DNA of 7,950 nucleotides. It comes from Deltaproteobacteria bacterium (lineage in GTDB: Bacteria; Desulfobacterota; Desulfarculia; Adiutricales; Adiutricaceae). Of the stretch, positions 4,287 to 7,950 are shown one piece after another; position 1 is the stretch's first letter; every line of letters starts with the position of its first letter. A program made the translations under genes and the position numbers. The notes beneath the pieces are model-generated. The model saw nothing but the letters and a program-made list of their open reading frames with translations, was not told the origin of the DNA and searched no databases. The DNA is taken from positions 1-7,950 of the forward strand of contig JAITJB010000061.1 in assembly GCA_031279155.1 (NCBI GenBank). Direction: 5' to 3'.

Positions 4287-6704
4287 ATGCCGTTTGCCGC
4301 GACCGGTGATGTGGCCGCTTTTTTGGCCAAACTAATCCGCTTGGCCAACTCTAATATCCAATTTGAGTCTAAGGTTTCTAATTTTCTGAGCATCATCGCC
4401 TGGCAATTGGGTTTGGATAAAACCTTACTTCTCTATCACGACCGCAAAAAAAAAGAGCTCTCTCTCCACCGTCAGCCCGATGATTACGGCGCCCCGGAAA
4501 ATCCCTTTGAGCTGAGCGATACATTTTTTGACCGAGCCATCAATAACCGCCAGTCTCTCTTGGCCGACGCCCCTGATTTGGTCAAGCTGCCAGAGGATTG
4601 GCGGTTATTTTTTGAGCCCTATATAGCCTGCCTTGCCGTGGTCCCCATCTTAGACGACAAGACCTGCTACGGGGTCTTGATATTATTAAATAAAAAAACT
4701 ATCGATCTAAGTTCTGGGCCCTACGGCCAGGCCGTGGAAGCGGTTAGTAACCAGCTGGCCATGGCCATTAAAACCAACCAACTGGCAACTGACACCAGAA
4801 AGCGCATTAGCGTCTTAAATGTCTTAAGCGATCTGGGCCGGACCTTAGCTTCAACTATCGAAGTTGAAAAGGTCATGGGTATTGTGCCCCGTATCGCCAC
4901 CGGGGTCTTCATTGCCGACGGCTGCTCATTAAACGTCCTCGATTTAACCGGCGATACTCTTCTTTACTCCTCCCAATACGGAGCCGTGCCGCCAGCCTAT
5001 AACTTTTTGCGCTACCAGGGTCAACAGCTGCCGGTAGCCATTGCCGATGATATTAAGCGCGACGGCGCCTTTATGGGCTACCTCCAAGACGATCCCAAAA
5101 AATTTGAGCTGACCATTAAAGAGCAAGGAAACACCATTATCAGTATGCCGCTGATGTTTCAGGGCCAGCACCAGGGGAGTATCTCGCTATTTAATAAATT
5201 AGGCGGTCACCGAGGCGGCGGCGGCGGCGGACTCTCAGTTAACCCCCACCTATTTGATCGCGAGGATTTAGAGCTCCTTCAGGCTATGAACAGCATCATA
5301 TCCGGGGTGGTGGAAAACGCTTTGACCTTTAAAAAAGTTGAAAGTTTAGCCACTTCCAACGAATCTATGGTAAGGTATTTATCTAACCTCTACGATATCT
5401 CTAGCGCCATGATGACCACAGTGCGCTACGACGAATTGGTTTGGATAATTGTTCAGGCCTTAACTCTAAGGCAGGGTTTGGGCTTTGATAAGGTTTTGAT
5501 ATTACTAATGAATGATTCTGGCCCTGAGCCGGTTTTAACTTCTTCGGCCTATTGGTCGGCCAACACCACCCAAACTGGACCAGCCTTACTAACCGATCTT
5601 TTGCGCAAGCCCTCGCGCGAGGAAGCCCAGGCTATGATGGAAGCCGGAACAGCTTTGGGCATCAAAATACCGGTCACCCCCCAATCGACCCGCATCCTAG
5701 CTAGGGTGACCTTAGAGAAAAAGCCTCTCTTAGGCTTCCGAGGGCTCGATACCCACGATGACCTCGATTTAGGCGATTTTGGCCTAAGGGCTTACGCAGC
5801 TGTGCCGATGCTGGCTAAGGGCCGCGAGGTGGGCGTCATCGCCGTTGACCGATCTCTTTCTGGGCAGCCCTTAACCGTAGATAGCCTCCGCGATCTGACC
5901 ATGCTGGCTAACCAGGCAGGGCTGGCCATTGAAAACACTCAGCTCTATGACGATCTAAGGCAGGCCAACTTTAATCTCAGCCAGGTGCGCAGCCGCTTAA
6001 TCGAGGCCGAGAAGATGGCCGCCCAAGGCGAGATGGGCACCCAATTGGCCCACGAGATCCGTAACCCCTTGGTCTCCATCGGCGGCTTCACCCAAAGGCT
6101 GATTAAAAAGATGTCGCCCGAAGATCCCCTGCGCCGCTACCCCCAGGTTATCTTAGAAGAGGTCCAGAGGCTAAATGGCGTCTTAAATAATGTCTTAGAT
6201 TTTTCCCGTGATGAACGGGGACTCATCAAAGCCTTTCAACTTGAGGACGTGGCCAAAGAGGTATTGGCCTCCCTTAAGCACGAAACTAGCCGCTCAGATG
6301 TAACTATCATCACTGATTTTGAAGAGGACTTACCCAAGGTTTCAGCCGACGATCGCCAGGTAATGCACGTCTTTTTAAACCTCATCTATAACGCCACCCA
6401 AGCCATGGGCCCCTTGGGCGGCGGGAAAATCTACCTTAAGGTCTTTTTAGTTAAAGATGGGGAAAATCAGTTTGTGGCTTGCCGGGTAACCGATACTGGC
6501 CCGGGCATCGCCGATGAGATCCTCTCCAGCGTCTTTAATCCTTTTTTTACTACCAAGACTCAGGGAACAGGGTTGGGTCTTTCGATAGTCAAAAAGATCG
6601 TTGAACGCTATAATGGTCACCTGACAGTTACAAACCATCCCGTGGAATATCCGGGCAGCGGGGCCTGCTTTACCTTCATGCTCCCGGCGGCAACCGACGC
6701 TTAA
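4287..6704 (+). CDS. Soluble multi-GAF sensor histidine kinase
   Basis: Two-component sensor kinase of 805 residues without membrane helices, so it should read a cytoplasmic signal. Seen: three GAF-like regions (about 25-165, 190-345 and 375-555; the first is the most degenerate, and the third carries a long insert around 425-490), then a short helical linker (about 555-580). The HisKA core has phospho-acceptor His589 in LAHEIRNPL. The ATPase domain has an N box (Asn698 and Asn702 in FLNLIYNATQAM), G1 DTGPGI (736-741), F box NPFFTTK (751-757) and G2 GTGLGLSI (760-767). All catalytic motifs are intact. The core resembles AtoS/NtrB-type kinases, whose partners are often sigma-54 activators; no response regulator is encoded here. 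The ATG comes one base after the glgA stop, with GAAGAG (4272-4277) inside glgA as a weak ribosome site, so translation is probably coupled to glgA. Oddities: an A9 run encoding Lys54-56 and a (GGC)5 run encoding glycines 310-314. The ligand is unknown. Confidence 0.92.
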   Translation: MPFAATGDVAAFLAKLIRLANSNIQFESKVSNFLSIIAWQLGLDKTLLLYHDRKKKELSLHRQPDDYGAPENPFELSDTFFDRAINNRQSLLADAPDLVKLPEDWRLFFEPYIACLAVVPILDDKTCYGVLILLNKKTIDLSSGPYGQAVEAVSNQLAMAIKTNQLATDTRKRISVLNVLSDLGRTLASTIEVEKVMGIVPRIATGVFIADGCSLNVLDLTGDTLLYSSQYGAVPPAYNFLRYQGQQLPVAIADDIKRDGAFMGYLQDDPKKFELTIKEQGNTIISMPLMFQGQHQGSISLFNKLGGHRGGGGGGLSVNPHLFDREDLELLQAMNSIISGVVENALTFKKVESLATSNESMVRYLSNLYDISSAMMTTVRYDELVWIIVQALTLRQGLGFDKVLILLMNDSGPEPVLTSSAYWSANTTQTGPALLTDLLRKPSREEAQAMMEAGTALGIKIPVTPQSTRILARVTLEKKPLLGFRGLDTHDDLDLGDFGLRAYAAVPMLAKGREVGVIAVDRSLSGQPLTVDSLRDLTMLANQAGLAIENTQLYDDLRQANFNLSQVRSRLIEAEKMAAQGEMGTQLAHEIRNPLVSIGGFTQRLIKKMSPEDPLRRYPQVILEEVQRLNGVLNNVLDFSRDERGLIKAFQLEDVAKEVLASLKHETSRSDVTIITDFEEDLPKVSADDRQVMHVFLNLIYNATQAMGPLGGGKIYLKVFLVKDGENQFVACRVTDTGPGIADEILSSVFNPFFTTKTQGTGLGLSIVKKIVERYNGHLTVTNHPVEYPGSGACFTFMLPAATDA

Positions 6705-6748
6705 TCTAATACCCTAACCCCGACTTACCGATCGGCCCTGGAGCCCAG

Positions 6749-7948
6749 ATGCTTGTTAACCCGGCCGTTAGCGTGGCTTTTCTCGTCGCCCAAATTTTTA
6801 GCTGGCACTTTTGGAATGAACGATTAGCCAAAGGTTGGCCGAGAACCTTACTGGCCTGTTTTTATCTGGCCGTCAACGCCTTGGCCGTATCGGTCTTGAT
6901 AAACTTTTATTGGACAATCGAGCCGCCGCCCTCAGATCCAGTGGTCTGGCGTTATTTTTTTAAGCCCGTCTTACTTTGGGAGATGGTTCACTTCTATTGG
7001 GTCTTAGCCCTGGCCGTTATATTTTTTGTATCTCTGCCCTTTAAGATAAGAAACCGTCATAAGGCCAAGGGTCTACCTAGCTTATTTAAAAATAAAACTA
7101 CGAGAGCGAGATTACTGTGCTTAAGGGGCTTATTACTCTTTATCATGATGGCCCTAGCCGCATGGGGCTATAGTCAGCTCTTAGAGCCGCCGCTACTTTA
7201 CCGCCTAAAAATTTCGCCCAATAACCTGCCCCCGGAACTTAACGGCTTTACCATCGCCGTCTGCTCGGATATCCACTACGGTCAGGGTACCAATCAATCA
7301 GAACTAAATAGTATTTTTGACTACATAGGCGCCTTAAACCCTGATATAGTTATTTTACCTGGCGATTTAGTCGATAAAAACCCGGATTTTGCCTTAGACT
7401 ATCAGGCGGCTATCAGCCGGGTCAAGGCCCGCTACGGCGTCTTCGCTGTCTTGGGGAACCACGATCTAAGAACCAAAGACGCCCCGAGATTAGTCCATAA
7501 CCTTCGCTTTGCCGGTATCCACGTCCTAACCGATAGCCGGACCACGGTCCCAGGGATGCCTATTACCCTCATCGGCTTTACCGATTCTGGTCAAAGAGGG
7601 GTTAGAGCCACCAATACCCAAAAGAGATTTAATTTTGATACTCTTTCCGGGCCGCCTACCAACCCCGAAAACCTAACCATCTTGATTAACCATCGCCCTG
7701 AGGCCATAAGCGAAGCCGAAAATAACCGGGTAGATCTCTACTTAGCTGGCCACACCCATGGCGGGCAAATCGCCGCCCCCTGGGACCCCCAACTAAACCT
7801 AACTTCTTTGTTATTTGGTTATACCTATTCCAGCGGCTTGTACAATGTCGGCGACATGTTGGTCTTTGTCTCAAGGGGGGTATCGACCATCATCCCGGTG
7901 AGGCTGTGGACCCACCCGGAAATCACCCTTTTAACCCTAACCCGTTAA
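6749..7948 (+). CDS. Membrane-anchored calcineurin-type metallophosphoesterase (YkuE/YaeI-like)
   Basis: A 399-residue protein with a four-helix membrane region and a C-terminal binuclear-metal phosphoesterase domain. Helices are at about 5-22, 33-52, 75-97 and 122-141. The catalytic domain (about 165-395) shows the full motif series: SDIHYG (173-178; Asp174, His176), GDLVD (205-209; Asp206), GNHD (236-239), His315 in NHRPE, and GHTHGGQ (334-340; His335, His337). The loops at 23-32 and 98-121 are strongly basic and should be cytoplasmic, which places the catalytic domain on the outer face of the membrane. The start is supported by GGAG (6740-6743), five bases ahead of the ATG. It lies 44 bases after the kinase stop with no terminator between, so cotranscription is likely. 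Relatives act on diverse phosphoesters, including lipid-linked ones such as UDP-diacylglucosamine in LpxG-type enzymes; the substrate here is unknown. The stop codon lies two bases before the window end. Confidence 0.9.
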   Translation: MLVNPAVSVAFLVAQIFSWHFWNERLAKGWPRTLLACFYLAVNALAVSVLINFYWTIEPPPSDPVVWRYFFKPVLLWEMVHFYWVLALAVIFFVSLPFKIRNRHKAKGLPSLFKNKTTRARLLCLRGLLLFIMMALAAWGYSQLLEPPLLYRLKISPNNLPPELNGFTIAVCSDIHYGQGTNQSELNSIFDYIGALNPDIVILPGDLVDKNPDFALDYQAAISRVKARYGVFAVLGNHDLRTKDAPRLVHNLRFAGIHVLTDSRTTVPGMPITLIGFTDSGQRGVRATNTQKRFNFDTLSGPPTNPENLTILINHRPEAISEAENNRVDLYLAGHTHGGQIAAPWDPQLNLTSLLFGYTYSSGLYNVGDMLVFVSRGVSTIIPVRLWTHPEITLLTLTR

Positions 7949-7950
7949 GT

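Noticed and set aside
6709..6721. CCCTAACCCC after the kinase and CCCTAACCC at the end of the metallophosphoesterase, resembling telomere-like repeats.
   Set aside because: Each is a single unit; the second simply encodes Leu-Thr-Leu-Thr-Arg. There is no tandem array.

Overview
The window is a five-gene stretch of bacterial chromosome with every gene on the + strand. The products are a MotB-type flagellar stator protein, a DHH-family phosphoesterase, glycogen synthase (GlgA), a three-GAF soluble sensor histidine kinase, and a membrane-anchored calcineurin-type metallophosphoesterase. I see no mobile element, CRISPR array, tRNA, rRNA or phage gene. The protein styles (a MotB with a Lys/His/Gly-rich N-terminus, a DHH protein usually labelled exopolyphosphatase-like, an AtoS/NtrB-like kinase core) suggest a Gram-negative, flagellated Desulfobacterota (former Deltaproteobacteria) lineage. 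That placement is inferred from family resemblance recalled from memory and is only moderately secure. Composition is moderately GC-rich, yet Leu TTA/CTA codons and the CTAG tetranucleotide are common while Leu CTG is scarce, at least in glgA.

Layout: motB (2-1276) is probably the last gene of a transcription unit whose motA partner would lie upstream, outside the window. It is closed by a strong intrinsic terminator (1301-1346). A 373-base non-coding stretch (1347-1719) follows and holds several inverted repeats. The second block contains the DHH phosphoesterase (1720-2646), a 148-base leader or spacer rich in inverted repeats, glgA (2795-4285), the kinase (4287-6704, one base after the glgA stop) and the metallophosphoesterase (6749-7948, 44 bases after the kinase). 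No convincing terminator interrupts the second block, so it could be one operon with a structured internal leader ahead of glgA.

How they may work together: glycogen synthase builds alpha-1,4-glucan from ADP-glucose. The tightly linked cytoplasmic kinase would sense an internal signal through its GAF domains and phosphorylate a response regulator that is not encoded here. The two flanking phosphoesterases belong to unrelated folds and have unknown substrates. A role for the block in carbon or phosphate storage is a hypothesis based on gene order only. The window looks mostly like ordinary core genome. The parts worth a second look are the glgA-kinase coupling, the inverted-repeat leaders, the altered active-site motifs of the DHH protein, a Lys-to-Arg change at the GlgA substrate-binding site and an A9 tract early in the kinase.
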